35,247 nt of DNA from Gammaproteobacteria bacterium (GCA_022014175.1 JAKLLR010000010.1:1-35247); one strand, 5' to 3'; counted from the first letter of the stretch, positions 8,287 to 17,281 are shown. A program made the numbers and translations. The notes: generated by a model not told the origin, from the sequence alone.

Positions 8287-9584
8287 TCCGAGTCGCTGCC
8301 GCCGACGGTGAGTGTCACCAGCCGGTCCGGTTTGATGCGCCGGGCAAAGGCCTGCTGCACGTCGGCCCGGGTGACGGCGGCGACCCGCTGGCTGAAGCGA
8401 TCAAGATAATCCAGGGGCAGATCGTAGAAACCGATGACCGCAAGATAGTTGAGGATCTTGCTATTGCTGTCCAGCCGCAGGGCAAAGCCCCCCAGAATGT
8501 TCTGTTTGGAGCGCTCCAGTTCCGCTTCATCCGGGCCTGCAGCAACAAAGGCTTCTAGCTCCTGCCGCAGCAGTGCGACCGCTTCACCCGCTTGCTCTCC
8601 CTTGGTCTGCATGCCGAGGGTGAAGGGGCCGAGTCCCCTCATCGGAGAAAAGTAGCTGTAGACACTGTAGGCCAGTCCCCGCTCCTCACGAATGGTGCGA
8701 AAGAGTCGAGAGACCAGGCCGCCGCCACCTAGAATATGGTTACCCACGTAGAGGGGGAAGTAGTCCGGATCCAGCCGACTCATGCCGGGCTGGCCGATAC
8801 GGATATGGGTCTGGCTTGACGGGTGCGGCAGGTGTTTCTCAACAGCCCGCTCCAAGGGTTTCACCGATTCGATTGCAGTCGGCGCCTGGCCTTTCGGTAG
8901 TGCTCCGACGAGACGGTCTGCAAGGGTAGCGGCGCCCTGACGATCCAGATCCCCGACAATGGCAACCAGGGCGCCAGCTGCGACGTAATAGCGCTGATGG
9001 AAGGCGATAATCTGTTCCCGGCGGATGTCGGTGATGCTCTCGGTTGTCCCCGAGGGCAGTGAGCCGTAGGGATGACTGCCATAGAGCGCTTTCTGGTAGG
9101 CCCGGTTTGCCACCGCCTCGGGGGATTGAGCTTCGGCCTGGAGTGCCAGCAGCATGTTGGCCCGGTCCCGCTCCAGACTGGAGGCGGGGAAGCTGGGCCT
9201 GGTCAGTAATTGGCTCATCAGTTCGCTGGCCGGCCTTAGATAGTCAGCTTCACTAAGCGCACGCAGCTGCATCCAGGCCATCTCCTGATCTGCGCCGTGG
9301 CTGAGGCGCACGCCGAGCCGGTCAAAACCGGTGGCAATGGCGTCCGCGTCCAGCTCGCCGGCACCCTCGACCAGCAGGCCATTGGTCAGCAGGGCCAGCC
9401 CGGGGCTATTACCGTCCCGTACGCTGCCGGCATCAAATACCACCCGCACATCCACCATCGGCAGATCGCGGCTTTCGACAAAATAGACCGGTACCCCATT
9501 GGCGGTTTGCCAGTGCTGGATCTCAACGGCTTGGGCAACACCCCCGGAGAGTGCGATCAGCAAGAACAGGCTGAGCCGGATCAC
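8283..9584 (-). CDS. M16 family peptidase-like protein, non-catalytic partner
   Basis: The 433-residue protein has a signal peptide ending near VAQAVE and the two M16 lobes, but the zinc motif HxxEH is replaced (GLALLTNGLL at the equivalent place). The C-terminal half keeps the paired R/Y region (ERGLAYSVYSYFS) used by M16B subunits to grip substrate. It therefore looks like the inactive half of a heterodimer whose zinc subunit is the upstream gene, as in mitochondrial processing peptidase and PqqF/YmxG-like pairs. Start is GTG in a GTGA overlap with the upstream stop. The compartment should be periplasmic; the substrate is unknown. Confidence 0.9.
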   Translation of the reverse strand: MIRLSLFLLIALSGGVAQAVEIQHWQTANGVPVYFVESRDLPMVDVRVVFDAGSVRDGNSPGLALLTNGLLVEGAGELDADAIATGFDRLGVRLSHGADQEMAWMQLRALSEADYLRPASELMSQLLTRPSFPASSLERDRANMLLALQAEAQSPEAVANRAYQKALYGSHPYGSLPSGTTESITDIRREQIIAFHQRYYVAAGALVAIVGDLDRQGAATLADRLVGALPKGQAPTAIESVKPLERAVEKHLPHPSSQTHIRIGQPGMSRLDPDYFPLYVGNHILGGGGLVSRLFRTIREERGLAYSVYSYFSPMRGLGPFTLGMQTKGEQAGEAVALLRQELEAFVAAGPDEAELERSKQNILGGFALRLDSNSKILNYLAVIGFYDLPLDYLDRFSQRVAAVTRADVQQAFARRIKPDRLVTLTVGGSDSD

Positions 9585-10942
9585 GACGGCAGCTCCGGTG
9601 AACGCCCGGCTGGCTTGTCGGCGTCGAGTGGATGCAACTCACCGATCGTCCAGCTCTGGGGGGTCAGGTATTTTTTTGCGACAGCCTGAACCTGCTCCGG
9701 GGTGACGGCCTTGATGCGATCCACGTACTGATCAGCCAGCCGCCAGTCCAGCCCCAGTGTTGCGAGGGTGCCGATGCGCATGGCCTGATAGAAGAGGGAG
9801 TCCCGTCCGAAGACATCGGCGGCGATCACCTGGGTTTTGACCCGCTGCAGCTCGTCGCTGCTGACCGTCTCCTGCTGCAGGGTGGTGATCTCTTTCCGGA
9901 TGGCGGCTTCCAGCTGCCCAAGTTCAACCCCGGTGGCCGGGGTCCCGGAGATGGTGAACAGGGTGATGCCACGGCCGGTGGTGTCGACGCCAGCAGAGAC
10001 CCCGGCGGCAAGCTCCTGGCCCCGCTCCAGACGGCTGGCAAAGCGGGCGCTCTGACCGCCGCTGAGGATGCCGGCCAGCACCGCCAGGGCGTAGGGTTCG
10101 GTGTCATCCGGGTTGTCCGGGGAAAGGGTCGGTACATGGCTGGCCATGATCAGGGCGGGGACCTTGGCTGGGCGGTGCAGTTTGATACGGCGCTCCCCCT
10201 GCTGCTGCACTTCACGTAGAGCCCGGGGGGGTTCGACCTCGACTGCGGGCAGGGGACCGAAATATTTCTCTGCCAGCTTGAGCACCGCCTCTGGATCGAC
10301 GTCACCGGCGACCACCAGAGTCGCGTTGTTGGGCTGGTACCAGCGGTTGTACCAGGTTCTCAGGTCACTGATTTTCAGGCTCTCAAGGTCCGCCTTCCAG
10401 CCGATGATCGGGTGGTGGTAGGGGTGGCTCATAAAGGCGGCAGCCTGCACTTGCTCGTAGAGCAGGGCGTTGGGGTTGTCTTCGGTACGCAGGCGGCGCT
10501 CTTCGATCACCACCTGTCGCTCCTTCTGGAATTCCGCTTCCGGCAGGGTCAGGCCCCGCATCCGGTCCGCTTCCAGTTCAAAACTGACCTCCAGCTTGTC
10601 TCGGTGCAGGGTCTGAAAGTAGGCGGTGTAATCGGCGCCGGTGAAGGCGTTTTCTCGTCCCCCGTTGACTGAAACCGTGCTGGAAAATTCACCCGCTGGT
10701 CGTCTCTCGGTGCCTTTGAACATCATGTGTTCCAGCACGTGGGAGATGCCGGTGATGCCACCGGGTTCGTAGCTGCTGCCGACCTTGTACCAGATCTGGG
10801 AGACCACAACCGGGGCGCGATGGTCCGGCCTAACCAGAAGTTTCATGCCGTTGTCGAGCTGGAACTCGCTGATCGGGGTCGTGGCTGCGGCGGGCAGACT
10901 CAGGGTAAATGCCAGCAATGCTGGCAGCAGGATGAATTTCAT
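9581..10942 (-). CDS. M16 family zinc metallopeptidase, catalytic partner
   Basis: The 453-residue protein starts with a clear signal peptide (MKFILLPALLAFTLSLPAAA). It carries the inverted zinc motif HVLEH at 68-72, with the third ligand probably E148 in VVIEERR, so it should be an active periplasmic or envelope-bound oligopeptidase. The ORF track extends to 10993, but ATG 10942 is the one that opens the signal sequence. It is the first gene of a six-gene - strand run ending with ggt and is divergent from ftsY across 86 bp. I could not pick a convincing promoter in that gap. Confidence 0.93.
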   Translation of the reverse strand: MKFILLPALLAFTLSLPAAATTPISEFQLDNGMKLLVRPDHRAPVVVSQIWYKVGSSYEPGGITGISHVLEHMMFKGTERRPAGEFSSTVSVNGGRENAFTGADYTAYFQTLHRDKLEVSFELEADRMRGLTLPEAEFQKERQVVIEERRLRTEDNPNALLYEQVQAAAFMSHPYHHPIIGWKADLESLKISDLRTWYNRWYQPNNATLVVAGDVDPEAVLKLAEKYFGPLPAVEVEPPRALREVQQQGERRIKLHRPAKVPALIMASHVPTLSPDNPDDTEPYALAVLAGILSGGQSARFASRLERGQELAAGVSAGVDTTGRGITLFTISGTPATGVELGQLEAAIRKEITTLQQETVSSDELQRVKTQVIAADVFGRDSLFYQAMRIGTLATLGLDWRLADQYVDRIKAVTPEQVQAVAKKYLTPQSWTIGELHPLDADKPAGRSPELPS

Positions 10943-11028
10943 TTGAATCGAGACCCGATGGGGAGGTGCAATGTTAGGATAGCAGAGAGACATCCTGATA
11001 CGGTTTCTGGTTCCCCTGGGTCCTGCAA

Positions 11029-11967
11029 TTGACTGAAAAATCCCCTGGTCTGTTTGGTCGGCTCAAGGCCGGATTGGGCCGCACCCGGGCGAAACTCGGT
11101 GGCAGCCTGGCGACCCTGATCGTTGGTCGCAAAGCCATTGATGCGGAGCTGATTGAAGAGCTGGAGGCGCTGCTGCTGGGGGCAGATATCGGAATTGAAG
11201 CAACCGGTGTTCTGATCGGAGATCTGGAGTCTCGGCTCTCCCGTAATGCCCTCAGGGATGGTGATGCAGTTTATGCCGCTTTGCGAGAGGGTATGCTGGG
11301 GATTCTTCAGGGCGGAGAGACCACCCTTGAGCTGCCATCCCGTGGCAAGCCGAATCTGATCATGCTGGTGGGGGTGAATGGTGCCGGTAAAACCACCACA
11401 GCCGGCAAGCTTGCACGGCAACTGCAGGACCAGGGCCGCAGCGTGATGCTGGCGGCGGCGGACACCTTCCGCGCCGCCGCAGTGGAACAGTTGCAGAGCT
11501 GGGGTGAGCGAAACCGGATTCCGGTGATAGCCCAGCATAGTGGCGCGGATCCGGCTGCAGTGGTGTTTGACGCCATGTCGGCGGCGGCGGCCCGGGGGCT
11601 GGATGTGGTGATTGCGGACACCTCCGGGCGTCTGCACACCCAGGGCAACCTGATGGCGGAATTGACCAAGATCGCCCGGGTCGCCCGTAAAGCGGACCCT
11701 GAGGCTCCGGCGGAGTGTCTGCTGGTGCTGGATGCGGGGGTTGGGCAGAACGGTTTGGCTCAGGCCGAGCAGTTTGGTCAGGCGGTGGGTTTGACTGGTG
11801 TTGTGCTGACCAAACTGGATGGCACCGCCCGGGGCGGGGTGATTTTTGCCATCCGTAAAAAACTGGATCTGCCGGTGAAATACATCGGGGTGGGGGAGAG
11901 TATTGATGATCTGCGACCGTTTGACCCGGAGGCGTTTGTGGACGCCCTGCTGAGTGGGGAGGCGTAG
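11029..11967 (+). CDS. ftsY: Signal recognition particle receptor FtsY
   Basis: The 312-residue GTPase docks ribosome-SRP complexes at the membrane for co-translational insertion. The G1 loop GVNGAGKTTT is at 115-124, followed by DTFRAAAVEQL, DTSGRLHTQGN and TKLDGTARGG. The acidic A domain seen in E. coli is nearly absent, leaving about 20 basic residues before the N domain. The only possible initiation codon is TTG 11029, because an in-frame stop lies about 30 bp upstream. It begins the ftsYEX operon and is divergent from the M16 operon, a conserved gammaproteobacterial arrangement. Confidence 0.96.
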   Translation: MTEKSPGLFGRLKAGLGRTRAKLGGSLATLIVGRKAIDAELIEELEALLLGADIGIEATGVLIGDLESRLSRNALRDGDAVYAALREGMLGILQGGETTLELPSRGKPNLIMLVGVNGAGKTTTAGKLARQLQDQGRSVMLAAADTFRAAAVEQLQSWGERNRIPVIAQHSGADPAAVVFDAMSAAAARGLDVVIADTSGRLHTQGNLMAELTKIARVARKADPEAPAECLLVLDAGVGQNGLAQAEQFGQAVGLTGVVLTKLDGTARGGVIFAIRKKLDLPVKYIGVGESIDDLRPFDPEAFVDALLSGEA

Positions 11968-11973
11968 AGGCTG

Positions 11974-12645
11974 TTGGCGCTGCTGCAGTTCAGTCAGGTC
12001 TACAAACGTTACCCCGGCGGCAAAGATGCCCTGAAGGGGGTCGATTTCTCGCTGGACGCTGGTGAGATGACCTTCATTACCGGCCATTCCGGCGCTGGCA
12101 AAAGTACCTTCCTGAAGCTGATTGCGGCGATGGAGAAACCGACCCGGGGCGGTGTGCTGTTCGATCACCGTAATCTGGCTCGGCTGCGGCGGGGTCAGAT
12201 CCCGGAACTTCGGCGCAAGCTCGGCATTATTTTCCAGGACTACAAACTGCTGCACGACCGCACTGTTTTCGACAATGTGGCCCTGCCGCTATTGATTGCG
12301 GGCCTGCGGCGTCAGGAGGCAGCCAAGCGAGTTCGGGCGGCTCTGGATAAGGTCGGTCTGCTGGGCAAGGAGCGGCTGCTGCCAGTCACTCTCTCCGGCG
12401 GCGAGCAGCAGCGGGTCGGTATCGCCCGGGCGGTGGTGCATCGACCAAAACTGCTGTTGGCGGATGAGCCCACCGGCAATCTTGATCCGGCGCTTTCCGC
12501 CGAAATTATGGATATATTCGTGGAGTTTCAACGGGTTGGCGTCGCCGTGCTGGTGGTGAGTCACGATCTGCCTCTGGTTAAAGCGATGGGTTGCCGCACC
12601 GTTGCGCTGAGTGACGGTCGGCTGATCGAGGGTCTTTCCGCATGA
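11974..12645 (+). CDS. ftsE: Cell division ATP-binding protein FtsE
   Basis: The 223-residue ABC ATPase works with FtsX at the septum to activate peptidoglycan hydrolases. Walker A GHSGAGKS is at 37-44, the signature [14 protein letters not shown] near 140 and Walker [12 protein letters not shown] near 161. Length equals E. coli FtsE. The start is TTG 11974, six bases after the ftsY stop, with a GGGGAGG element about 11 bases ahead. The stop overlaps ftsX in ATGA. Confidence 0.96.
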   Translation: MALLQFSQVYKRYPGGKDALKGVDFSLDAGEMTFITGHSGAGKSTFLKLIAAMEKPTRGGVLFDHRNLARLRRGQIPELRRKLGIIFQDYKLLHDRTVFDNVALPLLIAGLRRQEAAKRVRAALDKVGLLGKERLLPVTLSGGEQQRVGIARAVVHRPKLLLADEPTGNLDPALSAEIMDIFVEFQRVGVAVLVVSHDLPLVKAMGCRTVALSDGRLIEGLSA

Positions 12646-13559
12646 TTGGCGCGCGCTGGTTGCGGGAGCATCTGGATGTTCTGGTCGAGACCCTGCAACG
12701 GCTGCGACAGGACTGGCTGGAACAACTCCTGTCAGTGGCCGTCATCGGCATCTCCCTGGCGTTGCCCGCCGCAGCTTATCTGGCGGTGGAGAACAGCCGT
12801 TCGGTGGCAGAGAGCTGGGATGGTTCACCCCGAATCAGTCTCTACCTTGATGCTGGACTCTCGGTTGAAAAGGCCAGGGCGCTGACCGGGAAAATAGACG
12901 AAATGGAGAGGGTGGATGGTGCCCGCTTCATCAGCCAGAGTGAGGGTCTGGCCAGCCTTGAACAGCGGATGCAGATCAGTGATGTGATAGGGTTTCTGGA
13001 GAAGAATCCGCTGCCCCACGTGATCGAAGTAACACCTGTTAAAACTGGAGGCGACACTCTAGCCGAAGAGTTGCTTGCAGAGCTGGGTCAGATGGCCGGG
13101 GTGGAGCGAGCCCGGCTTGATCTGGCCTGGGTGAAGCGGTTTTTCGCCCTGCTCGAATTGGCCCAGCGACTGGTGCTGGTGCTGGCGGCTGCTCTGGGGG
13201 TGGCGGTTTTGCTGGTGGTGGGTAATACCGTTCGTCTGGCCATCAGCAGCCGGCGGACGGAGATTGAGGTCTGCAAGCTGGTGGGTGCCAGCGATGCCTA
13301 TGTCTCCCGACCGCTGCTCTATTATGGTGCGATGCAGGGATTTCTCGGGGCGGTTCTGGCCTGGCTGTTGCTACTGCTGACAGGTGGGCTGCTCAGCGCC
13401 CGGGTGGAGCGGCTCGCACAGCTCTATGAGAGTTCGTTTCAGCTTAACGGCCTGGGATTTCAGGATGGTCTGGTGCTATTGCTCGGTGGCACTCTGCTGG
13501 GGCTGGCGGGTGCGGCGCTGGCGGTGGCCCGGGAGCTGCGAGCCATCCAGCCCGCCTGA
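12642..13559 (+). CDS. ftsX: Cell division permease-like protein FtsX
   Basis: The 305-residue protein has a first membrane span at about 28-48, a periplasmic domain that in the family contacts EnvC-type hydrolase activators, and three C-terminal spans. The NTVRLAISSRRTEIEVCKLVGAS segment after the second span is diagnostic of the FtsX family. It is translationally coupled to ftsE. In most gammaproteobacteria rpoH follows ftsX; here the next gene is a convergent transporter 22 bp away. Confidence 0.96.
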   Translation: MIGARWLREHLDVLVETLQRLRQDWLEQLLSVAVIGISLALPAAAYLAVENSRSVAESWDGSPRISLYLDAGLSVEKARALTGKIDEMERVDGARFISQSEGLASLEQRMQISDVIGFLEKNPLPHVIEVTPVKTGGDTLAEELLAELGQMAGVERARLDLAWVKRFFALLELAQRLVLVLAAALGVAVLLVVGNTVRLAISSRRTEIEVCKLVGASDAYVSRPLLYYGAMQGFLGAVLAWLLLLLTGGLLSARVERLAQLYESSFQLNGLGFQDGLVLLLGGTLLGLAGAALAVARELRAIQPA

Positions 13560-13568
13560 ATCTGCCCT

Positions 13569-13581
13569 GGTCAGACTGACC
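13569..13581. other. Palindrome in the ftsX / ZIP convergent gap
   Basis: GGTCAG, A, CTGACC forms a perfect 13-bp interrupted palindrome filling most of the 22-bp space between the two convergent stops. It has no T tract, so it is not a standard intrinsic terminator. It could still form a short hairpin at both 3' ends. Confidence 0.35.
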
Positions 13582-15216
13582 TCAGGAGAGGCTCCGGTGG
13601 GCCAGGGCGATAATGCTGATGCCCGCGCTGATCAGTAGCAACTGCCGCAGGGTCTCTCCTAGCCCCATTCGCTTGTGCAGATTGGGAATCAGATCGGCAA
13701 CCGCGACGTAGATAAAACTGGCTGCGGCCAGCGCCATTAGATAGGGCAGAACGCCCCGCACTTCGTTGAAGGCGTAATAGGCGAGCAGTCCACCCGCGAC
13801 CGTGGTGAGGCTCACCAACAGGTTCAATACCAGTGCCCGCATACGGCTGAAGCCACTGTGCAGCAGGATGGTGAAATCCCCGATCTCCTGAGGAATTTCA
13901 TGGGCGGTTACCGCGATGGTGGTTAGTATTCCAAGTCGAATGTCGGTTAAAAAGGCGCTGCCGATCAGCACGCCGTCGAGAAAGTTGTGGGTGCTGTCCC
14001 CGAGCAGAATCAGTGCGCCCGAGGCGGAGTGAGAGGGCCTTATGCTGGCCTCGTCGGGGTTGTGGGCCTCACAGCTTTCGGTGTGGCAGTGGCGCCAGAG
14101 CACCAGCTTCTCCAGCAGAAAAAACAGCAGGATGCCCCCCAGCAGGGTTGCGGTGATCTGCATCGGTTCCACCAACGGCTGCTCCAGGGCATGGGGCAGT
14201 AGCCCGAGAAATGCGGCACCCAGCAGTGCGCCGATGGCGAAACTGAGCAGGGAGGGCAGTAGCCGGGTTCTTATGGGCTCCGGCACCAGCAGGATGCCGC
14301 CCGCCGCAGTGGCGCTGAGCAGCCCTCCAAACAGGGTGGCGGAGATAATCCAGAACAGGGGGGACATGATGGCGTTGTCAGCGGTCTCGGCAGTGATCGG
14401 GGCGCGCATTGTACGTGACAATGGTGTCACCGCCGGCTTCTCCGGCACGGGGTAGGTTTGCAGTCGGGCCCGCCAGCCCGATAGCCAGCGGGACTCCTGT
14501 CGTTTTGCCGGGGCCAGCGCCACCCGTTGACTGAGCAGCTGGTCCGCCGCAGCCGCAAACGTGCGGGCGCTGGCTTGGTCGGGTTCTCCAGGCCTGGCCA
14601 GTAGCACCTGCAACACTCCCCAGCCCTGGCCCTGATAGCGCTCCTCCGGGTTGATCCCTTCGCCTTTGAAGTTCGTATAGTCGACCAGGGCGTAGAGGCC
14701 GTCCGGCTCTGCAGTCAGGACCTTAAGGCGTTGTGCCACCGTGGCTTGCTGGTGCGGCGGTGCGGCGGCGATGATTTTTGGCCTGGCAGCCTCAAAGCGC
14801 TGGGCAATAAAACGGGCCTGTAGAGCGACTGTGGAGGCCAGCCAGTCCCTCAGCTCGGTCAGCTTTGGGCCACTCATGTCGGCTTCAAAATTTGCACGAT
14901 CTACCCAGGGGCAGGGCTGGTCTGGATTCTCAGCTAACCAGGTCGGGGGCTGTGAGCCCTGTTCGATGGCAAAGCGCAGCCAGTCCGGAAAGCTTTCAGA
15001 AAATGGCCCACTCTGGTTTTCCGGGTACCAGATGAAGTGACCGATGCCGAGGGAGGCAAACTGTTCCCCCTCGTTCCAGTGGGTGAGCTGGTCAACCCGG
15101 CCGTGGGCTTCGTTCTGCCAGATCTTCTGACCCAGGGCCAGAGCGGTGGCTTCGTCAATGGCTGCGTTGAGTGACCCGGTAAACAGGATCAGGAAAAGCA
15201 GCAGCCAGCGGTTCAT
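13582..15216 (-). CDS. Fusion of a periplasmic conserved domain with a ZIP metal transporter
   Basis: This single 544-residue frame has two parts. Residues 1-283 begin with a signal peptide (LLLFLILFTGSLNA) and form a soluble domain with NEAHG at 35-39, SLGIGHFIWYPE at 55-66 and a GEGINPEERYQGQGWGVLQ block near 204-222. This resembles a conserved hypothetical family with a possible lysozyme-like E...GIGH pattern. Residues 284-544 are a ZIP (Slc39, LIV-1-like) transporter with several membrane spans, HNFLDG and AHEIPQEIGD metal-site motifs. No ribosome binding site precedes the internal Met 284 (14367), which supports a true fusion over two genes. The start overlaps the upstream transporter stop in ATGA. 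Zinc or iron transport is inferred. Confidence 0.8.
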   Translation of the reverse strand: MNRWLLLFLILFTGSLNAAIDEATALALGQKIWQNEAHGRVDQLTHWNEGEQFASLGIGHFIWYPENQSGPFSESFPDWLRFAIEQGSQPPTWLAENPDQPCPWVDRANFEADMSGPKLTELRDWLASTVALQARFIAQRFEAARPKIIAAAPPHQQATVAQRLKVLTAEPDGLYALVDYTNFKGEGINPEERYQGQGWGVLQVLLARPGEPDQASARTFAAAADQLLSQRVALAPAKRQESRWLSGWRARLQTYPVPEKPAVTPLSRTMRAPITAETADNAIMSPLFWIISATLFGGLLSATAAGGILLVPEPIRTRLLPSLLSFAIGALLGAAFLGLLPHALEQPLVEPMQITATLLGGILLFFLLEKLVLWRHCHTESCEAHNPDEASIRPSHSASGALILLGDSTHNFLDGVLIGSAFLTDIRLGILTTIAVTAHEIPQEIGDFTILLHSGFSRMRALVLNLLVSLTTVAGGLLAYYAFNEVRGVLPYLMALAAASFIYVAVADLIPNLHKRMGLGETLRQLLLISAGISIIALAHRSLS

Positions 15217-16088
15217 GGCGACACAGGAGGCAGCGGAAGTAAACGCTCACTGGCTCTAAATCCGGCAACAAACAGAGCCAGGACCAACAGCATGGTACTG
15301 CCGTAGATGGTGGGTACCACGGCCATGGTGGCGTTGTTCAACAGTGCAGGGCTGAGCGCGACGGTGCCGCCGAGCAGGGCATTCTGGGCACCGACCTCAA
15401 TGCCTAGGGTCAGCACCTGTTTGCGCTGCAACCGGGCGAGCAGGCCACCGGTTACGCCAATAGCCAGGGTGATCAGGCTCAGGGCCAGGGTCACCACTCC
15501 CGCCTGGGCCAGGTAGGTGCTCAGGCGGCCCTGCTCCTTGCTCCAGATCAGATAGATCATCAGCGGCAGGAAGAGCCAACCCAGAAACCGCAGCACCGGC
15601 TCGACTCGGCTCGCAAAGCCGGGCATCACCGCCCGAATCCCCATGCCGATGGCGATGGGCAGGGCGGTGATCAGCATGATCCGCTGGGCGGTCTGCAGCA
15701 GGGGCAGCTCAACTGAGCTGCTCTGCCCCATGAAATAGGTGAGTGAGCCGTTCAGCAACAGGGGCATGGTGATGACGGTGGCCAGACTGGAGATACAGGT
15801 CAGGGTGACCGAGAGGGCCACCTCTCCCCGGGCCAGATGGGTGATCAGATTGGAGAGAATGCCGCCTGGGCAGACTGCCAGGATCATCACCCCCATTGCA
15901 ATTTCCGGCCTCAGGGGGAGGCTTGCCGCCAGTAGAAAGGCGCAGAGGGGTAGCAGCAGGATTTGACCCGTCAAGCCCACCGCCGCTGCCTTGGGGTAGA
16001 GGGCAACCCGTTTAAAATCCGCTGGTGCCAGGGTCAGTCCCATGCCAAGCATGAGCACAAAAAGAAAAACCGGTAGTGCGGAACTCAT
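15213..16088 (-). CDS. Bile acid:sodium symporter (BASS/SBF) family transporter
   Basis: The 291-residue polytopic inner-membrane protein has about eight to ten hydrophobic spans. It shows the BASS motifs CPGGILSNLITHLARGEVALSV near 83-104 and EVGAQNALL near 223-231, the crossover helix segments that bind sodium in the ASBT fold. Bacterial members carry varied organic anions; the substrate cannot be told. ATG 16088 has GGAG seven bases upstream. It lies 80 bp downstream of the phosphofructokinase gene and is coupled to the ZIP fusion gene. Confidence 0.9.
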   Translation of the reverse strand: MSSALPVFLFVLMLGMGLTLAPADFKRVALYPKAAAVGLTGQILLLPLCAFLLAASLPLRPEIAMGVMILAVCPGGILSNLITHLARGEVALSVTLTCISSLATVITMPLLLNGSLTYFMGQSSSVELPLLQTAQRIMLITALPIAIGMGIRAVMPGFASRVEPVLRFLGWLFLPLMIYLIWSKEQGRLSTYLAQAGVVTLALSLITLAIGVTGGLLARLQRKQVLTLGIEVGAQNALLGGTVALSPALLNNATMAVVPTIYGSTMLLVLALFVAGFRASERLLPLPPVSP

Positions 16089-16168
16089 GAAGCCGCTCCT
16101 GTTATTGTGATCTGCAGGTCACTTCTCCCTGGCGCATCTTACCCCGCAGCGTTTGGCTCGTGGTCGGG

Positions 16169-17218
16169 TCAGACACCCAGACAGACGCCTGTGGCGCGCA
16201 GGGTCTCCAGTAACGGATGATCAGGGGGCACCTGACGGGCTGGTCCCGCGATTTCCGTCAGCGGAACCGGCACCACTGCACCCTGGCGCCAGGCCAGCAT
16301 CAGGCCGAGCGCCGGTTTTGCCATCAGCTGGCTGGCACGGACACCCAGCTCGCTGGCGAGGATGCGGTCGGTGGCGGAGGGTGCGCCACCACGCATCAGG
16401 TAACCCAGGGTGGTCAGGCGGGTCTGCAGCCCGGTCAGGGCTGGTAGGGTTTCCAGCAACTCTGCTGCGGCCCCATGCAGAGGGAGTCCTTCGGGCCGCG
16501 CGTTGGCGGGCTGGGCGCCCTCCGCAACGACCACCATGGCATAGTGCCGCCCCCGGGTACCCCGGGCCTTGACTGCAGCTGCCACGGTTTCAAGATCGTA
16601 GGGGATCTCTGGCAGCAGTACGATGTCTGCGCCGCCAGCGAGGCCGACGGCGGCGGCGAGCCAGCCCGCATGACGACCCATCACCTCGACCAGCATCACC
16701 CGATGGTGGCTGGATGTGGTGGTGTGCAGGCGGTCCAGGGCGTCAACCCCAACCTCAATGGCGCTGTCGAAGCCGAAACAGGTATCGGTGCCGGGAATAT
16801 CGTTGTCGATGGTTTTGGGCAGGGTCAACAGTCGCAGTCCGGCGCTGGAGAGCTGTTGGGCGAATCGCTGGGTGCCGTCACCGCCGAGACAGACCAGCAG
16901 GTCCAGACTCTCTGCCCGATAGTTGGCCACGCAGCGCCGGAGACTCTCTTCCGTGTCTCGCGGGGTGACGGCCTGAGCGCCCCGCCCCGTTCCCAGGATG
17001 CTGCCCCCCAGGTTGATAATGCTCACCACGTCGGGGCGGTGCAGCGGGCGGCACTGGCCCGCCTCAAGACCGATAAAACCGTTCTCAAAACCGATCAGCT
17101 GGGCATCCCACTGCTCCATGGCAGCCAGAGTGACTGCTCGCAGCGCCGCGTTCAGGCCTTGGCAATCCCCCCCGGCTGTTAGAATGCCAATTCGTTTCGG
17201 CGGTCGTGGCGATGACAT
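16169..17218 (-). CDS. 6-phosphofructokinase, PfkA superfamily with mixed-class motifs
   Basis: The 349-residue enzyme phosphorylates fructose 6-phosphate, probably in the cytoplasm as part of glycolysis. Motifs are GGDCQGLN at 16-23, GGDGT at 112-116, PKTIDND at 134-140 and EVMGRHAGW at 178-186. Gly in GGDG is the ATP-type residue, while Lys in PKTIDND is the one found in pyrophosphate-dependent and group III enzymes, so the phosphoryl donor is uncertain. The ORF track adds 38 residues, but GGAGAGG seven bases ahead of ATG 17218 fixes the start. It is divergent from fbp across 63 bp. Confidence 0.92.
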   Translation of the reverse strand: MSSPRPPKRIGILTAGGDCQGLNAALRAVTLAAMEQWDAQLIGFENGFIGLEAGQCRPLHRPDVVSIINLGGSILGTGRGAQAVTPRDTEESLRRCVANYRAESLDLLVCLGGDGTQRFAQQLSSAGLRLLTLPKTIDNDIPGTDTCFGFDSAIEVGVDALDRLHTTTSSHHRVMLVEVMGRHAGWLAAAVGLAGGADIVLLPEIPYDLETVAAAVKARGTRGRHYAMVVVAEGAQPANARPEGLPLHGAAAELLETLPALTGLQTRLTTLGYLMRGGAPSATDRILASELGVRASQLMAKPALGLMLAWRQGAVVPVPLTEIAGPARQVPPDHPLLETLRATGVCLGV

Positions 17219-17281
17219 AAGTGAGCCTCTCCGGCCGGATGTTGTTGCGTTGCGACCCCCACTCACGCCCTGGAGCGTTTC

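Noticed and set aside
10939-12255. 438-residue open frame on the - strand across ftsY and ftsE
   Set aside because: It is antisense to well-supported FtsY and FtsE motifs, has composition biased to His, Gln and Arg as expected of a shadow frame, and no ribosome site.
16102-16120. CRP-like site GTGA...TCAC upstream of the BASS gene
   Set aside because: The half sites are eight bases apart instead of six and flanking bases do not match.
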